From Methylocystis iwaonis (GTDB lineage Bacteria > Pseudomonadota > Alphaproteobacteria > Rhizobiales > Beijerinckiaceae), in contig NZ_AP027142.1 in NCBI RefSeq assembly GCF_027925385.1, forward strand, positions 912,001-976,000: a DNA stretch of 64,000 nt. The letters run 5' to 3'. The position numbers were made by a program, and so were the translations under genes. The first letter of the stretch is position 1. Every line of letters starts with the position of its first letter. Positions 42,277-51,602 of this stretch are shown in pieces. Under the pieces are notes generated by a model that saw only the letters and a program-made list of their open reading frames with translations, made no database searches and had not been told where the DNA came from.

Positions 42277-43738
42277 CTATCGGATTCACACATCGTAGAA
42301 GGTCAGCGCGGCTCCGAACTTTATTCGTCGAAAGTCGTCGAGGCCCTGGCGCATTACTTTGGGGCCGGGCTTTCCGTAATAGGCGGTCCAGCCGCCGAGC
42401 CTGGCGACGACCCAGGCGGCGAAGGCGAGGCTGCCTTTGCGGTGGGGGTTCTTCTGGCGGGCCGTCGCGCCCTCGAGCTTCGCCGAGACGGCCTCGAGCA
42501 GCGCTTCGTCCTCGGGCTCGAAAGCGTCCGTCAGCAACTGGTCGGTCGCGCCGTCGCGCGCCTTGACCAGTTGCATGACCGTCACAGCGGCGACCGCCGT
42601 CGCCGCCACCAGCTTGATCATCACTTTCGGATCGCAGATGTCGGCCTGCTCGATCTCGAAGCCCGCCGTCTTCAGCGTGCGGAAGAATTCCTCGATGGTC
42701 CAGCGCATTCGATAGAGGTCGATCACCCGGCGCGCCTCGGCCAGGCTCGTCGCCGCATGGGTCGTGAGAAGCCGCCAATGAATGGGCGCGACGCCCTCGG
42801 CGGCCCCGACCTCGCGCACGTCGACCAAAGTCACGCCGACCGCGTCCGGCAAGTCGCGCGCGCCGTGGCGCGGCTTGCGCAAAGTGACCGGCGAGACGCG
42901 GACCGCGAGCGCCGCCTTGCGCGCCTTGCGTCCCGGAGCCGCCGGGATCTCGGCGACGAAGCGGCCCGCCTCGGCCAATCCGTCGGCGAAGGGGAACAAA
43001 AGCTCGATCGCATCCTCGCCGTCTGCGGCGATCGTCCGGTTCTGGCAGGCGCGCACAATCAGCTCCACGCCGCCCGGACGCTGCGCGAGATGCGCGTAGA
43101 TGTCGCTCTCCCGATCCGAGACGACAGTGATCCGCTTCGCCGCCGCGAAATCCTCGCGCGCATGCGTCGCCACATCGAGCCAGCGCTGCGATTCCTTGTC
43201 CGCGAGCGCGCGCGAGCGCCGCGCCGCGACCTTGGCCCCCGTGTCGCGGTTCCAGACCTCGGCATGAGCGAGGCCGAGCAGCGCGCCCGTGCCGGCGTCG
43301 AGCGCCAGGGCCGCGTGCAGCAAAAGGCCGCGCGTCCCGCCGCCCTTGCCGACCGGCCCATAGCCGTTCGCCTGCGCGCGCTTGCCGCCGAGCGCCAGCT
43401 CGCTGGTGTCCTGCGCCACCACTATGTCGCGACCCGCCGCCCGCGCCGCTGTGAGCCCGGCGGCGTGCCGCGCCATCTCCTCGGCGGTCACCGCAGGATT
43501 GCGCAGGAAGCGCGCGAGCCGCACCTCCTGCGCCCGCCGCCCGCCGGCGATCCGACGGATGCGCGCGCACGGCCGCGCGACGAGGCCCCGATGCAACGAG
43601 ACCCCCCTTTTTCCAGGCGGCGGTCGCCGAACCGCCCCAGTCCATACGAAATCGCCATGCCCCACCCCGCGAATCAAAACGCGACCAACGGAATCAAACA
43701 GACCCGACCGAGGCAATCACGATGTGTGCATTCGATAG
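42277..43738 (-). mobile_element. Second IS4-family (Tn5-like) insertion sequence, 1462 bp
   Basis: Imperfect terminal repeats CTATCGGATTCACACATCGT (from 42277) and CTATCGAATGCACACATCGT (reverse complement, ending at 43738), two mismatches in 20. An 11-base direct repeat CGCGAAGCGGG flanks the element at 42266-42276 and 43739-43749. Unrelated in ends and transposase to the IS at 39725, but also inside a palindromic repeat. Confidence 0.93.
42286..43658 (-). CDS. Tn5-like IS4-family transposase with a frameshift near the N-terminus
   Basis: The main frame carries the catalytic core: 'VVAQDTSELALGG' (first Asp), 'TVVSDRESDIYAHL' (second Asp) and 'YRMRWTIEEFFRTLKTAGFE' (Glu with the Y-R-E-K signature). 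The expected N-terminus, 'MAISYGLGRFGDRRLEK' from the ATG at 43658, is in another frame and joins the core only after a -1 shift in the run AAAAAGGGGGG (about 43608-43618). Either slippage produces the full transposase or the copy is inactivated. Without a shift, the core frame is open from 43716. Confidence 0.85.
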
Positions 43739-43770
43739 CGCGAAGCGGGGGAGGGTTGGGGAGGGGGCCC

Positions 43771-45288
43771 TCAGAAGAACCCCAGCTTCTTCGGGCTGTA
43801 GCTCACCAGCATGTTCTTCGTCTGCTGATAGTGATCCAGCATCATCTTGTGATTCTCACGCCCGATGCCCGACTGCTTGTAGCCGCCAAAGGCCGCGTGC
43901 GCGGGATAAGCGTGATAGCAGTTCGTCCAGACGCGGCCGGCCTGGATCGCGCGGCCGAAGCGGTAGCAGCGATTGATGTCGCGGCTCCATACGCCGGCTC
44001 CCAAGCCGTAGAGCGTGTCATTGGCGATATGCAGCGCTTCTTCGTCGTCCTTGAAGGTCGTCACCGACACCACGGGCCCGAAGATTTCCTCCTGGAAGAC
44101 GCGCATCCGGTTATGGCCGTGCAGCACTGTCGGCTTCACATAGTAACCGCCGGCGAGGTCGCCCTCGAGCGTGTTGCGCTCGCCGCCAGCGAGCACCTTG
44201 GCGCCCTCCTGCTTGCCGATATCGATATAGCTCAGGATCTTCTCGAGCTGCTCGGAAGAGGCCTGCGCGCCGATCATCGTCTCGGGGTCGAGCGGATGGC
44301 CTTGCTTGATCGCGGCGACGCGCGCGAGCGCGCGCTCCATGAAGCGGTCATAAATCTTCTCGTGCACCAGCGCGCGGCTCGGGCAGGTGCAGACCTCGCC
44401 CTGATTGAGCGCGAACATCACGAAGCCTTCGATCGCCTTGTCGAAGAAATCGTCGTCCTCGCGCGCGACATCCTCGAAGAAGACGTTGGGCGATTTGCCG
44501 CCGAGCTCCAAGGTCACCGGGATCAGCGACTGACTGGCGTATTGCATGATCAGCCGGCCGGTCGTGGTCTCGCCGGTGAAAGCGATCTTGGCGATGCGGT
44601 TGGAGGAGGCGAGCGGCTTGCCGGCCTCCAGGCCAAAGCCGTTGACGATGTTCAGCACGCCCTTGGGCAGCAGATCGCCGACGACCTCCGCCCAGACGAG
44701 AATGCTCGCCGGCGTCTGCTCAGCCGGCTTGATGATGACGCAATTGCCGGCGGCGAGCGCGGGCGCGAGCTTCCACGCCGCCATCAGCAGCGGGAAATTC
44801 CACGGGATGATCTGGCCGACGACGCCGAGCGGCTCGTGGAAGTGATAGGCCACCGTGTCGTGGTCGATTTCGGAAATGCCGCCTTCCTGCGCGCGCACGG
44901 CGCCGGCGAAATAGCGAAAGTGATCGACCGCAAGCGGGATGTCGGCCGCCATGGTCTCGCGGATCGGCTTGCCATTGTCCCAGGTCTCGGCGGTCGCGAG
45001 GAGCGCGAGGTTCTCCTCCATGCGGTCGGCGATCTTATTGAGAATGCGCGCGCGCTCGGCGGCGCTGGTCTTGCCCCAGGCGTCTTTCGCGGCATGGGCG
45101 GCGTCGAGCGCAGCCTCTATGTCGTCCTTGTCCGAGCGGGCGATCTCACAGACCTTCTGGCCCGTGATCGGCGAGAGATTGTCGAAGACGCGGCCGGATT
45201 TGGCGTCGGCCCATTCACCATTGATGAAATTCCCGTAGCGCGCCTTGAAAGGGGGCTTTGCGGCGGCGAAACTCTCATGCTTGGTCAT
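43771..45288 (-). CDS. NAD-dependent aldehyde dehydrogenase, ExaC/AldA type
   Basis: 505-residue cytoplasmic enzyme oxidising aldehydes to acids. '[20 protein letters not shown]' (cofactor-binding), '[18 protein letters not shown]', the general base Glu in '[14 protein letters not shown]' and the catalytic Cys in '[16 protein letters not shown]'. C-terminal '[20 protein letters not shown]' is typical of the acetaldehyde/ExaC branch that pairs with DUF779. Start at 45288 ('[20 protein letters not shown]'); the open frame upstream crosses a dispersed repeat and is not coding. Confidence 0.93.
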   Translation of the reverse strand: MTKHESFAAAKPPFKARYGNFINGEWADAKSGRVFDNLSPITGQKVCEIARSDKDDIEAALDAAHAAKDAWGKTSAAERARILNKIADRMEENLALLATAETWDNGKPIRETMAADIPLAVDHFRYFAGAVRAQEGGISEIDHDTVAYHFHEPLGVVGQIIPWNFPLLMAAWKLAPALAAGNCVIIKPAEQTPASILVWAEVVGDLLPKGVLNIVNGFGLEAGKPLASSNRIAKIAFTGETTTGRLIMQYASQSLIPVTLELGGKSPNVFFEDVAREDDDFFDKAIEGFVMFALNQGEVCTCPSRALVHEKIYDRFMERALARVAAIKQGHPLDPETMIGAQASSEQLEKILSYIDIGKQEGAKVLAGGERNTLEGDLAGGYYVKPTVLHGHNRMRVFQEEIFGPVVSVTTFKDDEEALHIANDTLYGLGAGVWSRDINRCYRFGRAIQAGRVWTNCYHAYPAHAAFGGYKQSGIGRENHKMMLDHYQQTKNMLVSYSPKKLGFF

Positions 45289-45435
45289 GGGCGGCCTTCC
45301 CTCGGGTTTCCAGCGTCGTGCGCCTTGGCGGCGCGTCTTTACCGTTGGAAGATAGTAAGGCACAGCTCCGCGCCAAGGGAAAGGCGGCCGGGAAGCTTGA
45401 TCCTGTGTAATTGCGACGCGGCGTTCGTGGACGCC

Positions 45436-45515
45436 GTCATTGCGAGGAGCGTAGCGACGACGCAATCCAACGCAGCCTTTGCGGCCCTGGATTGCTTCGC
45501 TTCGCTCGCAATGAC
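45436..45515. repeat. Dispersed inverted repeat (GTCATTGCGAGGAGCG type), second copy
   Basis: Same arms as at 27232-27313 with a different centre. It fills the gap between the aldehyde dehydrogenase and rdgB genes. Confidence 0.9.
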
Positions 45516-45539
45516 GGGTAAGCCGCGGTCAATAAAAGA

Positions 45540-46169
45540 CTAATCCAAACACGCCTTCGCCATGGTCTGAAACGCCCGCGCCCGATGCGAGAGCGCCCGC
45601 GAGCCGTCGCCGGGCAGGGCGTGTTTCTCCGCCGACATCATCTCGCCGAAGGTCTTGTCGAGTTCGTCGGGCTTGAAGATCGGATCATAACCGAAGCCCT
45701 TGTCGCCCTTGGGCGGAAAGACGAGCACGCCATCGACGCGGCCCTCGAATTCCTCGATATGTCCGTCGGGCCAGACCAGTGCGAGCGCGCAGGTGAAGTT
45801 GGCGCGATAGGGGGGCGTTGCGCCGCGCTCCTCGAGCTTTTGCCGCACGAGTTCGCAGGCCGCCTTGAAGTCTCTGTTCTCACCCGCCCATCGTGCGGAA
45901 TAGATCCCCGGCGCGCCGTCGAGCGCGTCGACGCAGAGGCCGGAGTCGTCCGCGAAGGCGGGCAGGCCCGAGGCCATCGCGGCGGAGCGCGCCTTCAACG
46001 CCGCATTGCCGCGGAAGGTCGTCTCCGTCTCCTCGGGCTCGGGAAGGCCGAGATCGCCCGCCGAAACGGCGTCGACGCCATGCGGGGCCAGCAACTGCTG
46101 AAGCTCCCAGAGCTTGCCGGGATTGTGCGTTGCGATGACGAGCTTGCCGTGGATTTTTCGGTAGGTCAT
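45540..46169 (-). CDS. rdgB: XTP/dITP pyrophosphatase (RdgB/HAM1 family)
   Basis: 209 residues. Removes deaminated purine nucleotides from the pool. Family motifs 'LVIATHNPGKLWEL' at the start, 'AFADDSGLCVDALDGAPGIY' (metal-binding Asp), 'FGYDPIFKPDELDKTFGEM' and 'ALSHRARAF' at the end. Start at 46169 after GGTAGGT-like sequence; the longer frame enters a repeat. It lies just downstream of RNase PH, a common pairing. Confidence 0.95.
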   Translation of the reverse strand: MTYRKIHGKLVIATHNPGKLWELQQLLAPHGVDAVSAGDLGLPEPEETETTFRGNAALKARSAAMASGLPAFADDSGLCVDALDGAPGIYSARWAGENRDFKAACELVRQKLEERGATPPYRANFTCALALVWPDGHIEEFEGRVDGVLVFPPKGDKGFGYDPIFKPDELDKTFGEMMSAEKHALPGDGSRALSHRARAFQTMAKACLD

Positions 46170-46197
46170 GTGCGTCAGCGTTTCTTTTGCGGAAGCG

Positions 46198-46352
46198 CCC
46201 CCTCCCTGTCCCTCCCCCGTCATAGGGCGTCTGGAAGACGCCCGTCTCTCGACGGGCTGTGGCGGGAGAGGGGACGCTCACGATCAGCATTCTCGATGAA
46301 GGCCACAATCTGCCCCCTCTCCCGCGTTAGCGGGGGAGGGTTGGGGAGGGGG
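46198..46352. repeat. Long dispersed repeat, third copy
   Basis: Same 155-base nested palindrome as 28896-29052, located between rph and rdgB and ending directly at the rph stop codon. Confidence 0.9.
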
Positions 46353-47066
46353 CTAAGCCAGAGCCGCTTTTTGCAGCGCAACCAGCTCCGTGACGCCCTT
46401 CTGCGCCAACGCCAGCATGGCGGAAAGCTCGTCTTGCGAGAACACCGCTACTTCCGCCGTCGCCTGAATTTCCACGAGGCCGCCAGAGCCGGTAATCACG
46501 AAATTGGCGTCGGTCTGCGCGGTCGAGTCTTCCGCGTAATCCAGATCGATGACCGGCGCGCCGTTGAAGATGCCGCAGGAGACCGCCGCCACATGGTCGC
46601 GCAGCGGATTTTCCTTGATGATGGAGCGCGAACGCATCCATTCGAAACAATCGCGCAGCGCGAGCCAGGCGCCGGTGATCGAGGCCGTGCGCGTGCCGCC
46701 GTCCGCCTGGATCACGTCGCAGTCGAGCATGATCTGGCGTTCGCCAATCGCCGGGAGATGGGTCACGGCGCGCAGCGAGCGGCCGATCAGGCGCTGGATT
46801 TCCTGCGTGCGGCCCGACAGCTTGCCGGCGGAAGCCTCCCGGCGCGTGCGCGTATGCGTGGCGCGCGGCAGCATGGAATATTCCGCCGTCACCCAGCCGC
46901 GGCCTTGTCCGCGCAGCCATTGCGGCGGCTTGTCTTCGAGTGATGCGGTGCACAAGACGTGCGTGTTGCCGAATTTCACGAGACAAGAGCCTTCGGCGTA
47001 GCGGGTGACGCCGCGCTCGAAGCTTACCGGGCGCATCTCGTCTGGCGCGCGCTTGCTGGGACGCAT
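46353..47066 (-). CDS. rph: Ribonuclease PH
   Basis: 237-residue phosphorolytic 3'-exoribonuclease that trims tRNA precursors. '[20 protein letters not shown]', '[20 protein letters not shown]', '[20 protein letters not shown]' (phosphate-binding Arg) and '[15 protein letters not shown]' are standard. Length agrees with the family. Confidence 0.96.
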   Translation of the reverse strand: MRPSKRAPDEMRPVSFERGVTRYAEGSCLVKFGNTHVLCTASLEDKPPQWLRGQGRGWVTAEYSMLPRATHTRTRREASAGKLSGRTQEIQRLIGRSLRAVTHLPAIGERQIMLDCDVIQADGGTRTASITGAWLALRDCFEWMRSRSIIKENPLRDHVAAVSCGIFNGAPVIDLDYAEDSTAQTDANFVITGSGGLVEIQATAEVAVFSQDELSAMLALAQKGVTELVALQKAALA

Positions 47067-47228
47067 GAAGGCTCCTTTTTGCGTTCAATATTAGAGCGGT
47101 TCTAACGCGCTTTGGCTTGCGTTGGAAGCGCCTGCGGCGTTCATCTCACTTGCGCTTATAGAGACATGGTGGGACCATCCCGCAACGGGGCCAAGTCCAA
47201 AAGGCTCCGATGCAAAAGGGAGGATAGA

Positions 47229-49307
47229 ATGGGCGAGACCTTCTCCCACGAAGCGAGAGCGCGGGGCTCCCGGCTGATTGCGCTGGCCGGCCCCTTCCAA
47301 TGTGGCAAGACCACGCTGCTCGAAGCCATTCTCGCGTCCAACAAGACAATCGCAAAACAAGGCTCGGTTGCAGACGGTTCGAGCGTCGGCGACGCCAGCC
47401 CCGAAGCGCGCGAGCACAAGATGAGCGTCGAGGCCAATATCGCGGCCGTCGATTACATGGGCGACCGCTACACTTTCGTCGATCTGCCGGGCTCCGTCGA
47501 ATTCGCGCATGAGGCGCGCAACATTCTTCCCGCCGTCGACGCCGCGATCGTCGTCTGCGAGGCGGATGAGCGCAAGGTCGCGGCGTTGCAACTGACGCTG
47601 CGTCAGCTCGAGGAATTGGGGGTTCCGCATCTGCTGTTTCTCAACAAGATCGATGCGGCGACGATCGACGTGCGCGACGCATTGACTATTTTGCAGCCGG
47701 CGTCGCGCGCGCCCTTGCTGTTGCGGCAGATCCCGATCTGGAGCAATGGCGTCGCCGTCGGCTTCATTGATCTCGCTCTGGAGCGCGCTTACGTCTATCG
47801 CGAACATGCGCCTTCCGAAGTCGTCGAAATTCCGCAAGGCGAGGCGGCGCTCGAAAAAGAAGCCCGCTATTCCATGCTGGAGCGCCTCGCCGATTACGAC
47901 GACGCGCTGATGGAGGAATTGATTTCCGACATCGAGCCGCCGCGCGATCAGGTCTTCGACGATCTCACGAAAGAATTGCGCGGGGGGCTCGTCGTTCCGG
48001 TTTTCATCGGTTCGGCGGAGCGCGGGGCGGGCGTCACGCGGCTGCTGAAAGCGTTGCGCCACGAGGCGCCGGGCGTCGCAGAGACGCGGGCGCGGCTCGG
48101 CGTCGCGGAGAATGGCCCGCCGATGGCGCGCGTCCTTCGCACCACGCATACGTCGCATGGCGGCAAGCTCTCGATTGCGCGCGTGTTGCGCGGCGATGTT
48201 GCGGACGGGCAGACGCTTCGCTCTCCGCAAGGCGAGGATCGCGTCTCCGGCATGTCGCGCTTCGCGGGCGCCGCTCTCACCAAGGTGACTGACGCGAAAG
48301 AGGGCGACGTCGTTGCGCTCGGCCGGCTCGAACATGCGCAGACCGGCGACACGGTGATCGCTGACGGAAAGGCGGACATCGCCGGTCTCGCAACGCGCGC
48401 GCGCGCGCCAGACCCCGTGCATGCGCTGGCGCTCGTGGTGAAGGATCGCAAGGACGAAATGCGCCTCGCGGCGGCGATGGCCAAACTCGTCGAGGAAGAC
48501 CCTTCGCTCATCTTCGTGCACGATCAGGAGATGTCGCAGATCAAGCTCTATGGCCAGGGCGAGATGCATCTGCGCGTCGCGCTCGAGCGGCTGCAATCGC
48601 GATTCGGCGTCACCGTCGAGGTATCGCGGCCGATCGTCGCCTATCGCGAGACGATCCGCCACAAGGTGACGGTGCGCGGGCGTCACAAAAAGCAATCGGG
48701 CGGTCACGGCCAATTCGGAGACGTCGTGCTGGAAGTCGCGCCGCGCGAGCGTGGAGAGGGCTTCGCCTTCGCCGAGCGCGTGCACGGCGGCGCGGTGCCC
48801 AGGCAATATTTCTCTTCCGTCGAAGCGGGCTGCCAGGATGCGATGATCCATGGGCCGCTTGGCTTTCCGGTGGTCGATGTCGAAGCGGTGCTGACGGATG
48901 GCTCGTACCATACGGTCGACTCGTCCGACATGGCCTTCCGCACGGCGGCGCGCATCGGCATGAGCGAGGCGCTGGGCAAGGCCGAGCCGATTCTGCTCGA
49001 GCCCGTGCTGGCCGTCGATATCTTCGTGCCGAGCGAGGCCATGTCGCGCGCGACCGGGCTCGTTTCGGCGCGGCGCGGGCAGATCATCGGCTTCGGCCCG
49101 CGCGAGGGTTGGACCGGCTGGGACAGACTGGAGGCGCTCATCCCCGAGGCGGAGATGGACAATCTCATCGTCGAGCTGCGCTCGGCGACGGCCGGCGCCG
49201 GTTTCTTCCAGTCGCGCTTCGACCATCTCGCGGAAGTCGTCGGCAAGCAGGCGCGCGAGATTGTCGCCGCGCATTCGAGCCAGCCGGCGCGGATGGCGGT
49301 GGGGTAA
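47229..49307 (+). CDS. Elongation factor G-like GTPase (FusA paralogue)
   Basis: 692 residues from the ATG at 47229 (AGGATAGA ahead). GTP-binding domain with P-loop 'GPFQCGKTTLLEAILA' (residues ~20-35), switch II 'FVDLPGSVEF' instead of the canonical DxPGH, and 'NKID'. Domains II-V follow, with 'YGQGEMHLRVALERLQSRFG' and 'SVEAGCQDAMIHGPLGFPVV'. Proteins of this group are EF-G-like paralogues separate from the housekeeping factor; function in alphaproteobacteria is not settled. Divergent from rph. Confidence 0.9.
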   Translation: MGETFSHEARARGSRLIALAGPFQCGKTTLLEAILASNKTIAKQGSVADGSSVGDASPEAREHKMSVEANIAAVDYMGDRYTFVDLPGSVEFAHEARNILPAVDAAIVVCEADERKVAALQLTLRQLEELGVPHLLFLNKIDAATIDVRDALTILQPASRAPLLLRQIPIWSNGVAVGFIDLALERAYVYREHAPSEVVEIPQGEAALEKEARYSMLERLADYDDALMEELISDIEPPRDQVFDDLTKELRGGLVVPVFIGSAERGAGVTRLLKALRHEAPGVAETRARLGVAENGPPMARVLRTTHTSHGGKLSIARVLRGDVADGQTLRSPQGEDRVSGMSRFAGAALTKVTDAKEGDVVALGRLEHAQTGDTVIADGKADIAGLATRARAPDPVHALALVVKDRKDEMRLAAAMAKLVEEDPSLIFVHDQEMSQIKLYGQGEMHLRVALERLQSRFGVTVEVSRPIVAYRETIRHKVTVRGRHKKQSGGHGQFGDVVLEVAPRERGEGFAFAERVHGGAVPRQYFSSVEAGCQDAMIHGPLGFPVVDVEAVLTDGSYHTVDSSDMAFRTAARIGMSEALGKAEPILLEPVLAVDIFVPSEAMSRATGLVSARRGQIIGFGPREGWTGWDRLEALIPEAEMDNLIVELRSATAGAGFFQSRFDHLAEVVGKQAREIVAAHSSQPARMAVG

Positions 49308-49310
49308 CGC

Positions 49311-50603
49311 TCAGCCGGGAAAACACTTGCCGAAGGCCATGAGCAATCTTGGGTCGCCGCGTAGTTTAATGCGGCGACTCAGGAGCGCCCATGGCAGGCT
49401 CGTTTCCTTGCGCAGGAAGCGTATCCAGGTCTCGCTGTCGGCGGTGACGGCGAGGTCCGGTTGCCCGATCAGGCCGTTTTCTACGCGCAGTTTTTTGTCG
49501 GCGATGGTGATGGTCGCCTGTCGGCGACGCGCGCCGGTGAAGATGAAGTGATAGACCGCCTCTAACCCTTCGGCTTTGTTGCGCTGAAAGAGGTTGCGCA
49601 TGCCGCCGAGGAAGCCGTCGACATTCGTCGGTCGCAGCACGGCGCCGACATGTTTGACCCGCTTATGCGGAAAGCGGCGCGCGACATAATCCTCCGCGTC
49701 GGACCCGCGCCTCACATAAATGGTCTCGACCTTCTCCTTCAGCGGATCGAGGAAGGCGTGCAGGAACTTCTTTTTGTCGGCGTGATAGGCGCCGATGACG
49801 TCTTCGCCCGCCGGGCAGACGGCGAGGCAATAAGCCGCCTTATAGTTCGGCCCATAGGCGAGGCTCTGCCACATCGAGATGGTTTCGGAGTCGTTGAATT
49901 TTTGCTGATAAGCGCGCGCGCTCTTCGCGTCGGCGATCGTCTCGACGAAATCTAAGAAGCCGCCCATGAACTCGCGATAATTATGCGTGTAGCAGGCGGA
50001 AAAATCGAAATGGCCGTCGGGCGCGATCGCGCCGGTGGGGCAGGCGGCGACGCAGAGCTTGCATTCGAGACAGGGATTGAAGTCGATCGGCGCGCAATCA
50101 TGAGCGACGTCCAGGTCGGTCACGACCGTGCCGAGCAGGATGAAATTGCCGAACCTGGGGTGAATGACGTTGCGGTGAATCCCCATGCGTCCGAGACCTG
50201 CTGCGACGGCGACGGGCTTATGCGCGATAACCCACATCTTCCCGGGCCATCTCTCCGCCTCCATCGGAAAGGCAAGCGGCGGATAAGCGGCGCGGCGCCC
50301 GAGTGTTTCGAGCGTTTCGACGATGGCGTGCGCGATCCCGTCGCATTCGCGGCCGGTGTGGTGAAATTCGGTGTTGGCCAGCGAGCGCGCGGGGCTGCGA
50401 ATATTCTCGCGATTCATTTTCACGACAAAAGGCATGAGCGTGCGCGCGAAAGGGAATGCGGCGAGGATGTCGGCGCGTTGATCGTCGAGGGCGGCGTCGT
50501 CGATCGCCACAAAGCCGACGTCGTCGGCCCCGGCGGCGAGCGCGATCTGCCGTAGTCCTTGGGCGTCGAGCGTCGGTGAAACGGCGTTCGCAAGCACATT
50601 CAT
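49311..50603 (-). CDS. QueG-like 4Fe-4S protein fused to a C-terminal SCP2-type domain
   Basis: 430 residues. N-terminal part resembles epoxyqueuosine reductase/reductive dehalogenase-like proteins ('LRQIALAAGADDVGFVAIDD'), with ferredoxin sites 'CLECKLCVAACPTGAIAPDG' and 'YCLAVCPAGED'. The last ~110 residues ('LEAVYHFIFTGARRRQATIT' and 'QPDLAVTADSETWIRFLRKE') match a sterol-carrier-protein-2 (SCP2) fold that binds lipids. It follows a MarR-type regulator gene by 34 bases on the same strand. Substrate unknown; a redox role on a hydrophobic substrate is a guess. Confidence 0.8.
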   Translation of the reverse strand: MNVLANAVSPTLDAQGLRQIALAAGADDVGFVAIDDAALDDQRADILAAFPFARTLMPFVVKMNRENIRSPARSLANTEFHHTGRECDGIAHAIVETLETLGRRAAYPPLAFPMEAERWPGKMWVIAHKPVAVAAGLGRMGIHRNVIHPRFGNFILLGTVVTDLDVAHDCAPIDFNPCLECKLCVAACPTGAIAPDGHFDFSACYTHNYREFMGGFLDFVETIADAKSARAYQQKFNDSETISMWQSLAYGPNYKAAYCLAVCPAGEDVIGAYHADKKKFLHAFLDPLKEKVETIYVRRGSDAEDYVARRFPHKRVKHVGAVLRPTNVDGFLGGMRNLFQRNKAEGLEAVYHFIFTGARRRQATITIADKKLRVENGLIGQPDLAVTADSETWIRFLRKETSLPWALLSRRIKLRGDPRLLMAFGKCFPG

Positions 50604-50637
50604 GGCATATACCCCTTTTTGGCTAAAAAGACGCGCG

Positions 50638-51102
50638 TCAGTCCCTCTCTCCGATCTCGGCGCTCGCTTTCATCAGCTCGCGCAGCTCGGAGAGCAGTTT
50701 TTGCAGCCGTTCGGCGCCGAATTGTTTTTCGACGGCGTCCTGCGCCTCGCGCCAATGCGGCATGGCGTTGGCGAGCGTCGACTCGCCGAAGGGCGTCAGC
50801 GCCACTTTGCGCGTGCGCCGGTCTTCGCCGGGCCTCACCTTCACGAGCCCGCGCTTTTGCATAACAGCGAGGTTTCGGGCGAGCGCGCTGCGGTCCATCA
50901 CGAAGAATTCCGCCAGTTTGCTCACTGTGACGCCGCCGGTCAGCGAGCAGGCGACGAGCAAGGAATATTGCGTCGGCTCCAACCCCGTCTCGGCCATGAA
51001 TTGACCGTAGAGCCGCGTCACGGCGCGGCTGGTGCGGCGGACATTGGCGGCGGCGCAGCTTTGCGCACAGGCTTTGACGTCGGCGGGGTCGGGCGCGGTC
51101 AT
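50638..51102 (-). CDS. MarR-family transcriptional regulator
   Basis: 154 residues starting 'MTAPDPADVKACAQSCAAAN'. Winged helix with 'TQYSLLVACSLTGGVTVSKL', 'AEFFVMDRSALARNLAVMQK' (recognition helix) and the wing 'RGLVKVRPGEDRRTRKVALT'. Two Cys near the N-terminus (about 12 and 16) could give redox sensing. Upstream of and cotranscribed with the 4Fe-4S/SCP2 gene, so it probably represses that unit. Start at 51102. Confidence 0.9.
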   Translation of the reverse strand: MTAPDPADVKACAQSCAAANVRRTSRAVTRLYGQFMAETGLEPTQYSLLVACSLTGGVTVSKLAEFFVMDRSALARNLAVMQKRGLVKVRPGEDRRTRKVALTPFGESTLANAMPHWREAQDAVEKQFGAERLQKLLSELRELMKASAEIGERD

Positions 51103-51230
51103 AAAAGATGTATATGCCCCTATGTGTCCTTCGTCAATGTGCGCGCCGACACAGCGCCCTATGTGCGCCTCTGAGACGATCGCAGGGTCGCGTGGCCGGC
51201 CGGCCCGCAAACAGCTATCGGAGCGTCGAC

Positions 51231-51425
51231 ATGCGCTTTTTCGTGGTCCTGACGGCGGCGATCTTCGCGAGCGCTTTGGGCTTCTTCACGAATTCCGAGA
51301 ATTCGCCGGGAAAGCAAGAAGCGCAAACGGAGGAGGCGGGCGTGCGCTGCGCCAAGAAGATTGCGGTCGGTCCCCGCGGGACCGAGACCGCTTGTCTGAT
51401 GCAAAAACGCAAGGCGCGCGCGTAA
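51231..51425 (+). CDS. Small protein with N-terminal signal or membrane segment
   Basis: 64 residues: 'MRFFVVLTAAIFASALGFFT' is a signal-like hydrophobic segment, then a short polar part with 'CAKKIAVGPRGTETACLMQK'. Two cysteines in the mature part could form a disulfide. Small secreted proteins of this shape occur in related genomes, but I cannot name a family. Divergent from the MarR gene. Confidence 0.45.
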   Translation: MRFFVVLTAAIFASALGFFTNSENSPGKQEAQTEEAGVRCAKKIAVGPRGTETACLMQKRKARA

Positions 51426-51480
51426 GGCCGTCTTCTGCGAAGACGGAGACGACGTTCCAGCATGAAAAGGGCAGGGGTCG

Positions 51481-51597
51481 GCTCACTGTCATTCCCGGCG
51501 CGCGAAGCGCGACCGGGAATCCAGAGCAATAGTAGCTAGTGTTGCTCTGGATTCCCGATCGCTCGCTTCGCGAGCGTCGGGAATGACAGTGAACCAA
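51481..51597. repeat. Composite palindrome between a small ORF and the DUF2235 gene
   Basis: Outer arms GCTCACTGTCATTCCC and GGGAATGACAGTGAACC; inner arms ATTCCCGG..CCGGGAATCCAGAGCAAT and its mirror ATTGCTCTGGATTCCCGATC-type sequence. Second copy at 54085-54207 and a shorter one at 9105-9146. Confidence 0.9.
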
Positions 51598-51602
51598 TCT
51601 TA

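Larger units (their letters stand above)
42140..43768. repeat. Long dispersed repeat split by an insertion sequence
   Basis: The left part (42140-42276) and right part (43739-43768) together equal the repeat at 28896-29052 and 46198-46352. The break lies in the CCCTCTCCCGCGAAGCGGG hairpin, where the IS at 42277-43738 entered. Confidence 0.9.

Noticed and set aside
42202..45543. 1113-codon plus-strand frame over the second IS and the aldehyde dehydrogenase
   Set aside because: Crosses an IS boundary and repeats without any change, which a real gene would not do; antisense to true genes.
47091..49274. 727-codon minus-strand frame over the EF-G-like gene
   Set aside because: Antisense shadow of a protein with clear GTPase and EF-G motifs.
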